Of a stretch of 64,000 nt of DNA, positions 56,519 through 64,000 are shown piece after piece. Within the stretch, counting starts at the first letter, position 1, and the number at the start of each line of letters is the position of its first letter. The position numbers and the translations under genes were made by a program. The notes under the pieces are model-generated. The model did not search any database. It was not told the DNA's origin and saw only the letters and a program-made list of their open reading frames with translations. Location of the stretch: contig NZ_CP054041.1 in NCBI RefSeq assembly GCF_013282665.1, positions 1,126,501 through 1,190,500 of the forward strand. Reading direction: 5' to 3'. This DNA comes from Listeria monocytogenes. GTDB taxonomy: Bacteria > Bacillota > Bacilli > Lactobacillales > Listeriaceae.

Positions 56519-58033
56519 ATGCGCAAACTGATTCAATTTCTGTTTATAGCAGTAGTTTTATTTTTAGTGGAGTACTTTTTAATCAATCAAGCAGCTATAT
56601 TATTCTTAGTAACAAGTGGAATTATCCAATTATGCGGTGTGATTATTGCGATTCGGCTACTACTATTTGATCAACGAAATACTAGCTCAAAAGTCGCCTG
56701 GATTGCGGTTATTTTCATTTTGCCTGTACTCGGAACGATTAGTTACCTTGTGTTTGGTAGAAATCCAGCGACTAGAAAATTTAGCACAGCTCAAGTAATG
56801 GAAAAAGCGAAATTAATTCATGCGATTCATGCAATTCCAAACAATACCAATGAAAAGTTACCACGACTATCTAAAAGAATTGCGCATCTGACGTCCATAG
56901 AGCCTATTAAGGGAAATAAAATCGAAATACTAACAAATGGTGAAGAAACTTTCCCAGTGCTCTTAGACGCGCTTAGAAAAGCGGAAAACCACATCCATAT
57001 TCAATACTATATTTTCAAAACGGATGAAATTTCTACAGAGATTCGTGACATTTTGGTAGAAAAGGCGAAATCTGGTGTTGAAGTTAGATTTATGTTTGAT
57101 GGACTTGGTTCAAGCAAGCTTCATAAGGCATTTTTAGCGCCTCTAAAAGAAGCTGGGGTTAGCATTCATGCGTTTGATCCAATCACATCCCCGTGGATTG
57201 TAAGGACTGCCAACTTGCGAAATCACCGTAAAATAGTCGTAATTGATGGCCAAATTGGCTTTACAGGTGGGCTTAATATCGGTGAAGAATATCGTTCTAA
57301 TACTCCAGATTTTCGTGTTTGGCGCGATACACACATAAAAATAACAGGCCAAGCTGTCATCGAACTCCAAGAATCTTTCCTAAATGACTGGGTCTACATG
57401 GAAAACCGTGCTGGAGCCGCTGACAAGTTCATTAGCGAATCTGGTTTAAAACAATATTTTTCGCCAGTTGATATGGGTGAAGAATGGGCACAAGTTATTT
57501 ACGGCGGACCATATGATAAAGAAAAATGGGTACGCGATTCAATGCTTGATTTGATTGATTCTGCCAAAGAATCTGTTTGGATTGTGTCCCCTTACTTTGT
57601 TCCTGATGAAGAGTCGCTTGCGGTTATTCGCCGGGTTGCGATGAGCGGTGTTGACGTGCGAGTTATTATTCCTGGCAAAGGCGATCGCGGGATTTCCTTC
57701 CACGGAAGTAATGCTTATGTGAAAACAATGATTGAAGCAGGCGCAAAAATGTATGCTTATGCCGATGATTCTTTTGTCCATGCGAAGGCAATGTTAGTGG
57801 ACGGAACGCGTGCGGCTATTGGTACGGCCAATTTTGACGTGCGAAGTTTTAGATTGAATCATGAATTAATGGTATTCTTATACGATGAAAGCGATGCTAT
57901 GCATCATTTAAAACGTGACTTTGAGAAAGATTTTGAAGATAGTCGACTGTTTACGATGAAAGATATGGAAAACAAACCATTATTGACTCGTATAAAAGAA
58001 GTTCTATCCAGTTTACTATCACCAATTTTATAA
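56519..58033 (+). CDS. cls: cardiolipin synthase
   Basis: Condenses two phosphatidylglycerol molecules to cardiolipin in the membrane. 504 residues. Two N-terminal transmembrane helices, then two phospholipase D domains with HKD motifs: NHRKIVVIDGQIGFTGG (about 235-251) and VHAKAMLVDGTRAAIGTANFD (about 420-440). ATG start with AGAGAAGAG upstream. Single gene between gyrA and the GNAT gene, the usual Listeria order. Confidence 0.97.
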   Translation: MRKLIQFLFIAVVLFLVEYFLINQAAILFLVTSGIIQLCGVIIAIRLLLFDQRNTSSKVAWIAVIFILPVLGTISYLVFGRNPATRKFSTAQVMEKAKLIHAIHAIPNNTNEKLPRLSKRIAHLTSIEPIKGNKIEILTNGEETFPVLLDALRKAENHIHIQYYIFKTDEISTEIRDILVEKAKSGVEVRFMFDGLGSSKLHKAFLAPLKEAGVSIHAFDPITSPWIVRTANLRNHRKIVVIDGQIGFTGGLNIGEEYRSNTPDFRVWRDTHIKITGQAVIELQESFLNDWVYMENRAGAADKFISESGLKQYFSPVDMGEEWAQVIYGGPYDKEKWVRDSMLDLIDSAKESVWIVSPYFVPDEESLAVIRRVAMSGVDVRVIIPGKGDRGISFHGSNAYVKTMIEAGAKMYAYADDSFVHAKAMLVDGTRAAIGTANFDVRSFRLNHELMVFLYDESDAMHHLKRDFEKDFEDSRLFTMKDMENKPLLTRIKEVLSSLLSPIL

Positions 58034-58048
58034 TTTAGGAGTGGAAAA

Positions 58049-58567
58049 ATGAGTGGAGATTTAAAACTTAGACCGCTTGAACGAGAAGATTTAAAATTTG
58101 TTCACCGGTTAAATAATGACGCGAAAATAATGTCTTATTGGTTTGAAGAGCCATATGAGGCGTTTGTCGAGCTTCAGGAGCTATATGATAAGCACATTCA
58201 CGATCAGTCAGAACGCCGTTTTATTTTAGAATTAGATGGCCAAATGGTTGGGTTAGTCGAGTTAATGGAAATTGATTATATTCACCGAAGAGCGGAATTT
58301 CAAATTATTATCGATCCTAAGTTTCAGGGACACGGTTACGCTGTTTCTGCCACAAAACTAGCAATGAAATATGCTTTTCACGTACTAAATATGCATAAAT
58401 TATATTTAGTTGTTGATAAAGTAAATGAAAAAGCTATTCATGTTTATGAAAAAGTTGGCTTTATTCGTGAAGGCGAGCTAATTGATGAGTTTTTCGTTGA
58501 TGGAACTTATCATGATGCTATTAGAATGTGTATTTTCCAACATCAATATCGAGAAATGGATATTTAA
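58049..58567 (+). CDS. speG: SpeG-like spermidine N-acetyltransferase
   Basis: A 172-residue GNAT protein. [49 protein letters not shown] and the acetyl-CoA loop [22 protein letters not shown] match the spermidine/polyamine acetyltransferase SpeG pattern, including the acidic patch that binds polyamine in a dodecamer. ATG with AGGAG upstream. Located 15 bases after cls and probably co-transcribed. Acts in the cytoplasm on spermidine or spermine. Confidence 0.92.
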   Translation: MSGDLKLRPLEREDLKFVHRLNNDAKIMSYWFEEPYEAFVELQELYDKHIHDQSERRFILELDGQMVGLVELMEIDYIHRRAEFQIIIDPKFQGHGYAVSATKLAMKYAFHVLNMHKLYLVVDKVNEKAIHVYEKVGFIREGELIDEFFVDGTYHDAIRMCIFQHQYREMDI

Positions 58568-58572
58568 AAGGT

Positions 58573-58608
58573 GATTGGCGCGGGAAAAGTTGCGCCAATC
58601 ATTGTTTT
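58573..58608 (+). terminator. terminator after speG-like gene
   Basis: Arms GATTGGCGC (58573-58581) and GCGCCAATC (58592-58600) followed by a short T-rich tract. Confidence 0.7.
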
Positions 58609-58708
58609 GGGGCAAAAAAAGTTCTATAATAAGGTTTTAGTGAAATAATTATGGTATCATGAAGTATTAAAGTTTGTATTATTTTGATGGAGAAAGGATT
58701 GGCGTGCA

Positions 58709-59677
58709 TTGGCTACAGGCATTGGGACAGCTAAAATGATATTATGCGGAGAACATGCAGTTGTATACGGAGAACCGGCAATTTCAGTCCCATTTACACA
58801 GGCAGTTGTAACGACAAATGTAGAAAATTCTACAAAAACCAAATTTTCTTCGGCATTTTTTTCAGGTGATTTAGATGATATGCCTGATTTCTTAGCAGGA
58901 ATCAAAGCATTAGTTGTAGATATTTTAAATGAAATTGGAAAAGGCGAATGCGTTTCTATCCATGTGGTTTCAGGCGTTCCGATTGGACGAGGATTAGGTT
59001 CAAGTGCCGCTGTAGCAACAAGTATTGCACGCGGCTTATATAAATATTTTAATCAAGAATTAGACTCGAAAAAATTATTAGCCATTGTGAATGCGGCAGA
59101 AAAAATTGCTCATGGCAATGCTAGTGGTGTTGATGCTATTACGGTTGTAAGTGAAAAACCAGTATGGTATGAACGAGATCGAAAACTAGAAATCATGCAC
59201 TTTCCAAAAAAAATCACGTTCGTAGTAGCGGATACTGGAGTTCCAAGTGAAACCAGAGACGCGGTGAAGGATGTTCAAGTTTTATATAAAAAAAATCAAG
59301 CTGAAATCGGGAAAATAATCCACCAACTTGGCAATATTTCCCGGGAAATAAAGACGCATTTAGAAGGCGATGCAGATACTGTGAAAATAGGCGCTGCAAT
59401 GAATAAGGCACAATCTTATTTAGAAACTTTGACAGTTAGCGACAGTAGTTTAGAGAAATTAATTGAAGTAGCTAGAAGTAGTGGTGCAGACGGGGCAAAA
59501 CTTACAGGTGGCGGTAGAGGTGGATGTATTATCGCTGTAGCAAAAAATCAAGAAATCGCTGAACAAATAACGAAGGCGCTTCATAATGCTGGAGCTGCAC
59601 AAGAATGGATTTTTACGATTGGAGAAGGTAGTTATGAGAGCGACAGCCATCGCACACACGAATGTGGCGCTAATTAA
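58709..59677 (+). CDS. mvk: mevalonate kinase
   Basis: First enzyme in the mevalonate-to-isopentenyl diphosphate branch, phosphorylating mevalonate. 322 residues, GHMP kinase fold. N-terminal CGEHAVVYGEPAI, the phosphate-binding GRGLGSSAAVATSIA (about 92-106), and C-terminal KLTGGGRGGC. TTG start (58709-58711) with AAAGGA ten bases upstream. First gene of mvk-mvaD-pmk, which overlap one another. A perfect Noc-type site lies at 59336-59349. Confidence 0.96.
   Translation: MATGIGTAKMILCGEHAVVYGEPAISVPFTQAVVTTNVENSTKTKFSSAFFSGDLDDMPDFLAGIKALVVDILNEIGKGECVSIHVVSGVPIGRGLGSSAAVATSIARGLYKYFNQELDSKKLLAIVNAAEKIAHGNASGVDAITVVSEKPVWYERDRKLEIMHFPKKITFVVADTGVPSETRDAVKDVQVLYKKNQAEIGKIIHQLGNISREIKTHLEGDADTVKIGAAMNKAQSYLETLTVSDSSLEKLIEVARSSGADGAKLTGGGRGGCIIAVAKNQEIAEQITKALHNAGAAQEWIFTIGEGSYESDSHRTHECGAN
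59336..59349. other. Noc-binding site (NBS), perfect match
   Basis: ATTTCCCGGGAAAT, the complete palindromic consensus for the B. subtilis Noc protein, inside mvk about 12 kb right of oriC. Confidence 0.8.
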
Positions 59678-60605
59678 ATATTGGGGAAAACGCGATGAAC
59701 ACTTGATTCTACCTGCAAACAGTAGTTTATCTTTCACGGTAGATAAATTTTATACAAAAACAACGGTAGAATGGGACGAAAAACTAACCCAAGATACATT
59801 TATTTTAAATAATGAACAAAAAACGGATGCAAAAGTAGCTCGTTTTATAGATAAAATGCGTGAAGAATTCGGTATTTCAGCAAAAGCAAAAATTAATTCC
59901 GAAAACCATGTTCCAACTGCGGCAGGACTAGCTTCATCGGCTTCTGCATTTGCAGCTCTCGCGCTTGCTGGATCTAGCGCTGCTGGTAGAACAGACACAA
60001 AAGAATATATTTCCAAACTGGCTCGTTTCGGGTCTGGTTCTGCTTCTCGTTCCGTTTTCGGCGATTTTGTCATTTGGGAAAAAGGGGAGCTTGCAGATGG
60101 TAGTGATTCTTTTGCCGTTCCATTCACGAATAAATTATGTGACAAAATGTCTCTTGTAGTCGCAGTCGTTTCAGACAAAGAAAAGAAAGTTTCCAGTCGT
60201 GATGGAATGCGTCTAACCGTTGAAACATCTCCTTTTTTCGAAAAATGGGTTTCTGCTGCTGAAATAGACTTAGAAGAAATGAAACAAGCTATTTTAGACG
60301 AAGATTTCATCAAAGTGGGCGAAATTACCGAACGAAACGGAATGAAAATGCATGCGACAACGCTTGGTGCAGAGCCACCGTTTACTTATTTTCAACCAGA
60401 GTCACTCGAAATAATGGATGCTGTTAGAGAACTACGCAAAAATGGTATACCTGCCTATTTCACAATGGATGCTGGACCAAATGTTAAAGTTATTTGTGAG
60501 CGTGTAAATGAAAATATCGTAGCAGAGAAGTTGTCAGGTTTGGCTAAAAACGTTCTAATTTGCCACGCCGGTAAGGAAGCGAGTGTTGTATCAGATGAAA
60601 AATAA
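59634..60605 (+). CDS. mvaD: diphosphomevalonate decarboxylase
   Basis: Converts mevalonate 5-diphosphate to isopentenyl diphosphate with ATP. 323 residues. N-terminal AHTNVALIKYWGKRDE is diagnostic; further motifs are AAGLASSASAFAAL (about 101-114) and the substrate region GSGSASRSVFGDFVIW. I choose ATG at 59634-59636, five bases behind GGAGAAGG; the frame opens 16 codons earlier. It overlaps mvk by 44 bases, an unusually long overlap that indicates tight coupling. Confidence 0.96.
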   Translation: MRATAIAHTNVALIKYWGKRDEHLILPANSSLSFTVDKFYTKTTVEWDEKLTQDTFILNNEQKTDAKVARFIDKMREEFGISAKAKINSENHVPTAAGLASSASAFAALALAGSSAAGRTDTKEYISKLARFGSGSASRSVFGDFVIWEKGELADGSDSFAVPFTNKLCDKMSLVVAVVSDKEKKVSSRDGMRLTVETSPFFEKWVSAAEIDLEEMKQAILDEDFIKVGEITERNGMKMHATTLGAEPPFTYFQPESLEIMDAVRELRKNGIPAYFTMDAGPNVKVICERVNENIVAEKLSGLAKNVLICHAGKEASVVSDEK

Positions 60606-61665
60606 ACTACAAGTTAAAATACCCGGAAAATTATATGTTGCTGGTGAATATGCAGTCGTAGAATCCGGTCATACAGCTATTCTAACTGCGGTTAATCGTT
60701 ATATAACACTAACACTAGAGGATAGCGAGCGCAATGAATTATGGATTCCTCATTATGAAAATCCAGTTTCATGGCCAGTTGGCGGCGAACTTAAACCAGA
60801 CGGGGAACATTGGACTTTTACAGCTGAAGCAATTAATATCGCGACTACTTTTCTAAAATCAGAAGGTATAGAACTAACTCCTGTGAAAATGGTCATTGAA
60901 ACAGAATTAATCGACCAATCTGGCGCAAAATATGGACTCGGTTCTAGCGCAGCGGCGACGGTTGCTGTAATCAACGCGTTAATGACGAAATTTTATCCAG
61001 AAATATCAATGCTTAAAAAATTCAAACTAGCTGCCCTTTCACATTTAGTTGTGCAAGGTAATGGCTCTTGTGGCGATATTGCCTCTTGTATGTACGGTGG
61101 ATGGATTGCTTATACGACATTTGATCAAGAATGGGTGAAGCATCGTTTAGCTTATAAATCACTCGAATGGTTTATGAAAGAGCCGTGGCCCATGCTTCAA
61201 ATCGAAACATTAGAAGAACCAGTACCGACTTTTTCTGTTGGCTGGACGGGCACACCTGTAAGTACCGGAAAATTAGTTTCGCAAATTCATGCTTTTAAAC
61301 AAGAAGATAGCAAGAATTATCAACATTTTTTAACTAGAAATAACGAGATTATGAAGCAAATAATTCAAGCTTTCCATACGAAAGATGAGGAATTGCTTTA
61401 TTCAGCTATTAAAGAAAATCGTCGCATTCTCCAAGAACTTGGAACAAAAGCTGGCGTAAATATTGAAACAAGCTTGCTAAAAGAACTCGCGGACTCAGCT
61501 GAAAACATGGGCGGCGCAGGAAAATCATCTGGTTCTGGTGGCGGAGATTGTGGAATAGCTTTCTCGGAAACGAAAGAACTAGCCGAAAAATTAGTGAATG
61601 AGTGGGAAAAGCTTGGTATTAAGCATTTACCTTTCCATACGGGGAGAGTTCAAATTACTGAATAG
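60595..61665 (+). CDS. mvaK2: phosphomevalonate kinase
   Basis: Phosphorylates mevalonate 5-phosphate. 356 residues from the ATG at 60595. GHMP kinase with IPGKLYVAGEYAVVESG at the N-terminus, GLGSSAAATVAVIN (about 110-123) and SGSGGGDCGIAF near the C-terminus. A TTG at 60583 is four codons earlier and has a better-spaced AAGGAAG, so the true start may be that TTG. Overlaps mvaD by 11 bases. Last gene of the mevalonate operon; the pathway is essential in many Gram-positive cocci, whereas Listeria also has the MEP pathway. Confidence 0.94.
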   Translation: MKNKLQVKIPGKLYVAGEYAVVESGHTAILTAVNRYITLTLEDSERNELWIPHYENPVSWPVGGELKPDGEHWTFTAEAINIATTFLKSEGIELTPVKMVIETELIDQSGAKYGLGSSAAATVAVINALMTKFYPEISMLKKFKLAALSHLVVQGNGSCGDIASCMYGGWIAYTTFDQEWVKHRLAYKSLEWFMKEPWPMLQIETLEEPVPTFSVGWTGTPVSTGKLVSQIHAFKQEDSKNYQHFLTRNNEIMKQIIQAFHTKDEELLYSAIKENRRILQELGTKAGVNIETSLLKELADSAENMGGAGKSSGSGGGDCGIAFSETKELAEKLVNEWEKLGIKHLPFHTGRVQITE

Positions 61666-61681
61666 TGGATATATCATTAAT

Positions 61682-61719
61682 AAAGCCGAGCAACTTTTAT
61701 GTAAAAGTTGCTCGGCTTT
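61682..61719. terminator. bidirectional terminator after the mevalonate operon
   Basis: Perfect 17-base arms AAAGCCGAGCAACTTTT (61682-61698) and AAAAGTTGCTCGGCTTT (61703-61719). Confidence 0.95.
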
Positions 61720-61752
61720 TAGTTTGATTATAGTAATAAACTAAATCTTTTT

Positions 61753-61938
61753 TTAAGTCGTCTTATCTTTATTAGATAAATCAGTTGCATGATTAAAAAT
61801 AACCACACCAACAACTGTTAAAATGCCAGATTCTGCACCAGAAAGAATATCCATGAAATATAATATGGATGGTAAAACAAAACCTATAATTCCAATTATT
61901 AATTCAATCATTCGAAATATCTTTAATTTTTTACTCAC
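61753..61938 (-). CDS. small two-helix membrane protein of unknown function
   Basis: A 61-residue protein with two hydrophobic segments (about 11-29 and 38-52) and a basic N-terminus (MSKKLKIFR). The start is GTG (61936-61938) with GGGAG seven bases upstream, supporting real translation. It is the only minus-strand gene right of dnaA in this window, hence against replication. No family is recognised. It could be an accessory gain between the mevalonate and qox operons. Confidence 0.6.
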   Translation of the reverse strand: MSKKLKIFRMIELIIGIIGFVLPSILYFMDILSGAESGILTVVGVVIFNHATDLSNKDKTT

Positions 61939-62324
61939 TTAACCACTCCCTGTGGAATTAAAGTATGCGATAAAACTAATATACCATAAAAATAAATTTC
62001 CAGATAAAAATTATTTACAACTTGTTTCGAATTTCACAATCTAGGGAATAGTGAACAGAATGAAAGTTTGTGAAATATTTAATATATCAGGTTTTTGAAC
62101 TAAGATATCAAATCAGATATAATGAGTTAGAGTATGAACATAGTGATTTTAAAAATGCGGAACAATTTAAAAAAAGTTTGTGAGTTTTTTAAAAAGAACT
62201 AAATAGTAAAAGCATTTTTTCAGTTACATAGGAGTTCTAACAAGCTTCTTTCAGCACTCCGGTAATGGTATTTTTGCGCAAAAATACACATTAGAAAACA
62301 TCAAAAGGAAAAGAGGGGATTCGG
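61939..62324 (+). promoter_or_regulatory. qox upstream region: promoter and long leader
   Basis: About 386 bases without a clear gene. A good promoter TTGAAC (62095-62100), 17-base spacer, TATAAT (62118-62123) would give a leader of about 190 bases before qoxA. The leader contains a perfect 20-base palindrome at 62268-62287 (arms GTATTTTTGC and GCAAAAATAC). Upstream of the promoter, TTGTGAAATATTTAAT (near 62068) resembles one half of a Rex redox-repressor site. A 22-codon open frame from 62135 has no ribosome binding site. Confidence 0.5.
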
Positions 62325-63431
62325 GTGTCAAAGGTACTTAAATCTTTGCTACTTACGGCACTACTTGGGGTTACCGGCCTTATAAGTGGTTGTGGTGACT
62401 TGACAGTACTTAATCCAAAAGGGCCAGTTGCTAAAGGTCAGTCGGACTTAATTATTTATTCGATTATATTTATGCTGGTTATTGTTTTGACGATTTTTGT
62501 ATTGTTTACGATTATGTTGGTTAAATACCGCGAACGGAAAGACATTTCAAACTATGAGCCGGATATGCATGGTAGTAAAAAACTGGAAATTTTTTGGACA
62601 TTGATTCCAGTGGCTATCGTTATTGCTCTGGCTATTCCGACTGTAAAAACAATTTATGCAGGGGAAGAAGCACCAAAAGTGACTTCGCATAAAGATCCAA
62701 TTGTTATTTACGCAACAAGTGCAGACTGGAAATGGATTTTTAGTTATCCAGATGAGTCGATTGAAACGGTGAACTATGTAAACATTCCAACCGACCGTCC
62801 TGTATTATTCAAATTAACTTCTGCAGATACGATGACAAGCTTTTGGGTTCCGCAATTAGGTGGACAAAAATATGCGATGTCTGGCATGACGATGAATTTA
62901 TATTTACAAGCAGATGAAGTTGGTACATACAAAGGTCGTAACGCAAACTTTAACGGCGAAGGTTTTGCGGATCAACGCTTTGATGTAGTAGCTCAATCTG
63001 AAAAAGATTTCAAAAAATGGGCAAAAGAAACAAAAGCAAGCTCACCAGTTATTACGCAAGACATATATGACCGTCTACTAATTCCTGGCAGCTCCAAGAA
63101 AAAGACTTATTCTGGTACGCATTTAGCATTTGTTGATGTAGCAGCTGATCCAGAGTATGTTTTCTATGCCTACAAACGTTTTGGTTATGAAATGACAAAT
63201 CCGCATAATCCAAACACAAAATCAACCATTTCTGATGAACCAATGCTTCCTGTTCGTCCTGTGACAGTAACTAATCCACAATTTGAGCGTCATGATATGA
63301 AGCCGCAAATTATTAAAAATGGTGAAGGTTACCACGAGGATAAACACCGCGAAGATGAAATGAAGAAAATGGAAGAAGACATCCAAACAAATGAATTCAA
63401 TAAAAAAGAATCGGATGACGCAGGGAACTAA
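62325..63431 (+). CDS. qoxA: cytochrome aa3 quinol oxidase subunit II (lipoprotein)
   Basis: Quinol-binding subunit of the terminal oxidase. 368 residues. Lipoprotein signal with lipobox ISGC (Cys about 23), two transmembrane helices (about 42-62 and 80-105), then the cupredoxin-like domain (DPIVIYATSADWKWIFSYPDE...MTSFWVPQLGGQKYAMSG). The Cu-A ligands of cytochrome c oxidases are absent, as expected for a quinol oxidase. GTG start (62325-62327) with GAGGGG upstream. Highly charged C-terminal tail. Confidence 0.96.
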   Translation: MSKVLKSLLLTALLGVTGLISGCGDLTVLNPKGPVAKGQSDLIIYSIIFMLVIVLTIFVLFTIMLVKYRERKDISNYEPDMHGSKKLEIFWTLIPVAIVIALAIPTVKTIYAGEEAPKVTSHKDPIVIYATSADWKWIFSYPDESIETVNYVNIPTDRPVLFKLTSADTMTSFWVPQLGGQKYAMSGMTMNLYLQADEVGTYKGRNANFNGEGFADQRFDVVAQSEKDFKKWAKETKASSPVITQDIYDRLLIPGSSKKKTYSGTHLAFVDVAADPEYVFYAYKRFGYEMTNPHNPNTKSTISDEPMLPVRPVTVTNPQFERHDMKPQIIKNGEGYHEDKHREDEMKKMEEDIQTNEFNKKESDDAGN

Positions 63432-63449
63432 AAAGGGGGGACATAAGGC

Positions 63450-64000
63450 ATGAAATGGAATGAGTTTATCGTAACTGGCGACCCAATGATTTTAGGTGCG
63501 CAGATTTCTATCGTACTTGTAAGTATTGGTGTTGTTGCGTTACTAACTTATACAAAAAAATGGAAGTGGCTCATGAAAGAGTGGATTTCTTCCGTTGATC
63601 ATAAAAAAATTGGTATTATGTACTTGCTTGCTGCTGTCTTAATGTTTTTCCGTGGTGGTGTGGATGCGCTAATGATGCGTACGCAGCTCGCTTTACCGGA
63701 TATGAAATTTTTGGACGCACAGCATTACAATGAAGTATTTTCTACGCATGGAACAATTATGATTTTATTTATGGCGATGCCGTTTATCATCGGACTGATG
63801 AACATTGCCGTACCTCTTCAAATTGGTGCACGTGATGTAGCATTTCCATTTTTAAACAACTTAAGTTTTTGGACGTTCTTTATGGGAGCGATGCTATTTA
63901 ACTTATCATTCGTAATTGGTGGTTCACCGGATGCTGGTTGGACAAACTATGCGCCACTTGCGACAGATTTTAGCGCGGGATATGGAATTAACTTCTATCT
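63450..64000 (+). CDS. qoxB: cytochrome aa3 quinol oxidase subunit I (3' end beyond window)
   Basis: Only the first 183 codons or so are present. ATG at 63450-63452 with a GGGGGG site nine to ten bases upstream, 18 bases after qoxA. The N-terminus [18 protein letters not shown] and the second helix region [16 protein letters not shown], then [18 protein letters not shown] with the heme a ligand histidine, identify the heme-copper oxidase subunit I. The catalytic histidines for heme a3 and Cu-B lie beyond the window edge. Proton-pumping membrane enzyme of aerobic respiration. Confidence 0.97.
   Translation, partial: MKWNEFIVTGDPMILGAQISIVLVSIGVVALLTYTKKWKWLMKEWISSVDHKKIGIMYLLAAVLMFFRGGVDALMMRTQLALPDMKFLDAQHYNEVFSTHGTIMILFMAMPFIIGLMNIAVPLQIGARDVAFPFLNNLSFWTFFMGAMLFNLSFVIGGSPDAGWTNYAPLATDFSAGYGINFY

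Noticed and set aside
59750..60313. 187-codon frame antisense to mvaD
   Set aside because: Shadow of a conserved gene; no start signal.
62135..62203. 22-codon open frame in the qox leader (starts ATG at 62135)
   Set aside because: Begins almost at the predicted transcript start with no ribosome binding site; coding status cannot be supported.

Overview
The window is chromosomal DNA from a low-GC Firmicute and spans the replication origin. Gene content and order point to Listeria sensu stricto: rpmH-rnpA-yidC-jag to the left of dnaA; dnaA-dnaN-MATE-yaaA-recF-gyrB-gyrA-cls-speG-like-mevalonate operon-qoxAB to its right. From memory this matches L. monocytogenes lmo2803-lmo2856 followed by lmo0001-lmo0014. 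The internalin gene inlJ, which in L. monocytogenes lies beside the AraC-type regulator, is absent (17.15-17.65 kb). I therefore favour a non-pathogenic relative such as L. innocua, but the exact species is an inference.

Layout. 0-2.7 kb: six tandem paralogues of a small membrane-anchored protein (DUF1310-like), all with TTG or GTG starts. 2.8-6.1 kb: mnmG and mnmE (tRNA U34 modification). 6.4-9.5 kb: lipoprotein D,D-carboxypeptidase, SMUG2-like glycosylase, TetR regulator and divergent SDR. 9.5-14.6 kb: an MFS carrier and an M20 amidohydrolase-MFS-M20 amidohydrolase operon. 14.8-17.2 kb: AraC regulator with a GH39-like domain. 17.6-21.3 kb: serC-serA-DUF1015 serine operon with a leader terminator. 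21.6-24.9 kb: MarR-MFS pair, a LexA-box gene, nitroreductase, thioredoxin. 25-36.7 kb: a ten-gene glycoside phosphorylase operon with the gene order of the E. coli ycj cluster plus a glycerate kinase, and a divergent LacI regulator. 37.9-42.8 kb: tRNA-Val(GAC), a DUF3857/transglutaminase protein, GNAT, DHA2 transporter, ASCH protein. 42.8-45.0 kb: jag, yidC, rnpA, rpmH. 45.1 kb: an unrecognised gene. 45.6-47.65 kb: bipartite oriC flanking dnaA, with many DnaA boxes and a DnaA-trio element. 47.66-64 kb: dnaN to qoxB.

Gene direction follows replication: most genes left of oriC are on the minus strand and, with one tiny exception, genes to the right are on the plus strand. The window also carries chromosome-organisation sites: five perfect parS (TGTTTCACGTGAAACA) plus one near match, and four Noc-binding-type sites (ATTTCCCGGG[A/T]AAT). 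Relative to Bacillus subtilis, where mnmE directly precedes jag, about 36 kb of metabolic and regulatory genes sits between them here; a back-to-back DnaA-box pair lies at the mnmE edge of that block.

The most interesting system is the 25-36.7 kb operon. By analogy with Ycj enzymes it should import a glycoside, remodel it through 3-keto intermediates, split it with GH13_18 and GH65 phosphorylases, and feed the glucose-1-phosphates (beta-PGM) and possibly D-glycerate (glycerate kinase) into glycolysis. The embedded glycerate kinase suggests glucosylglycerate as a natural substrate.
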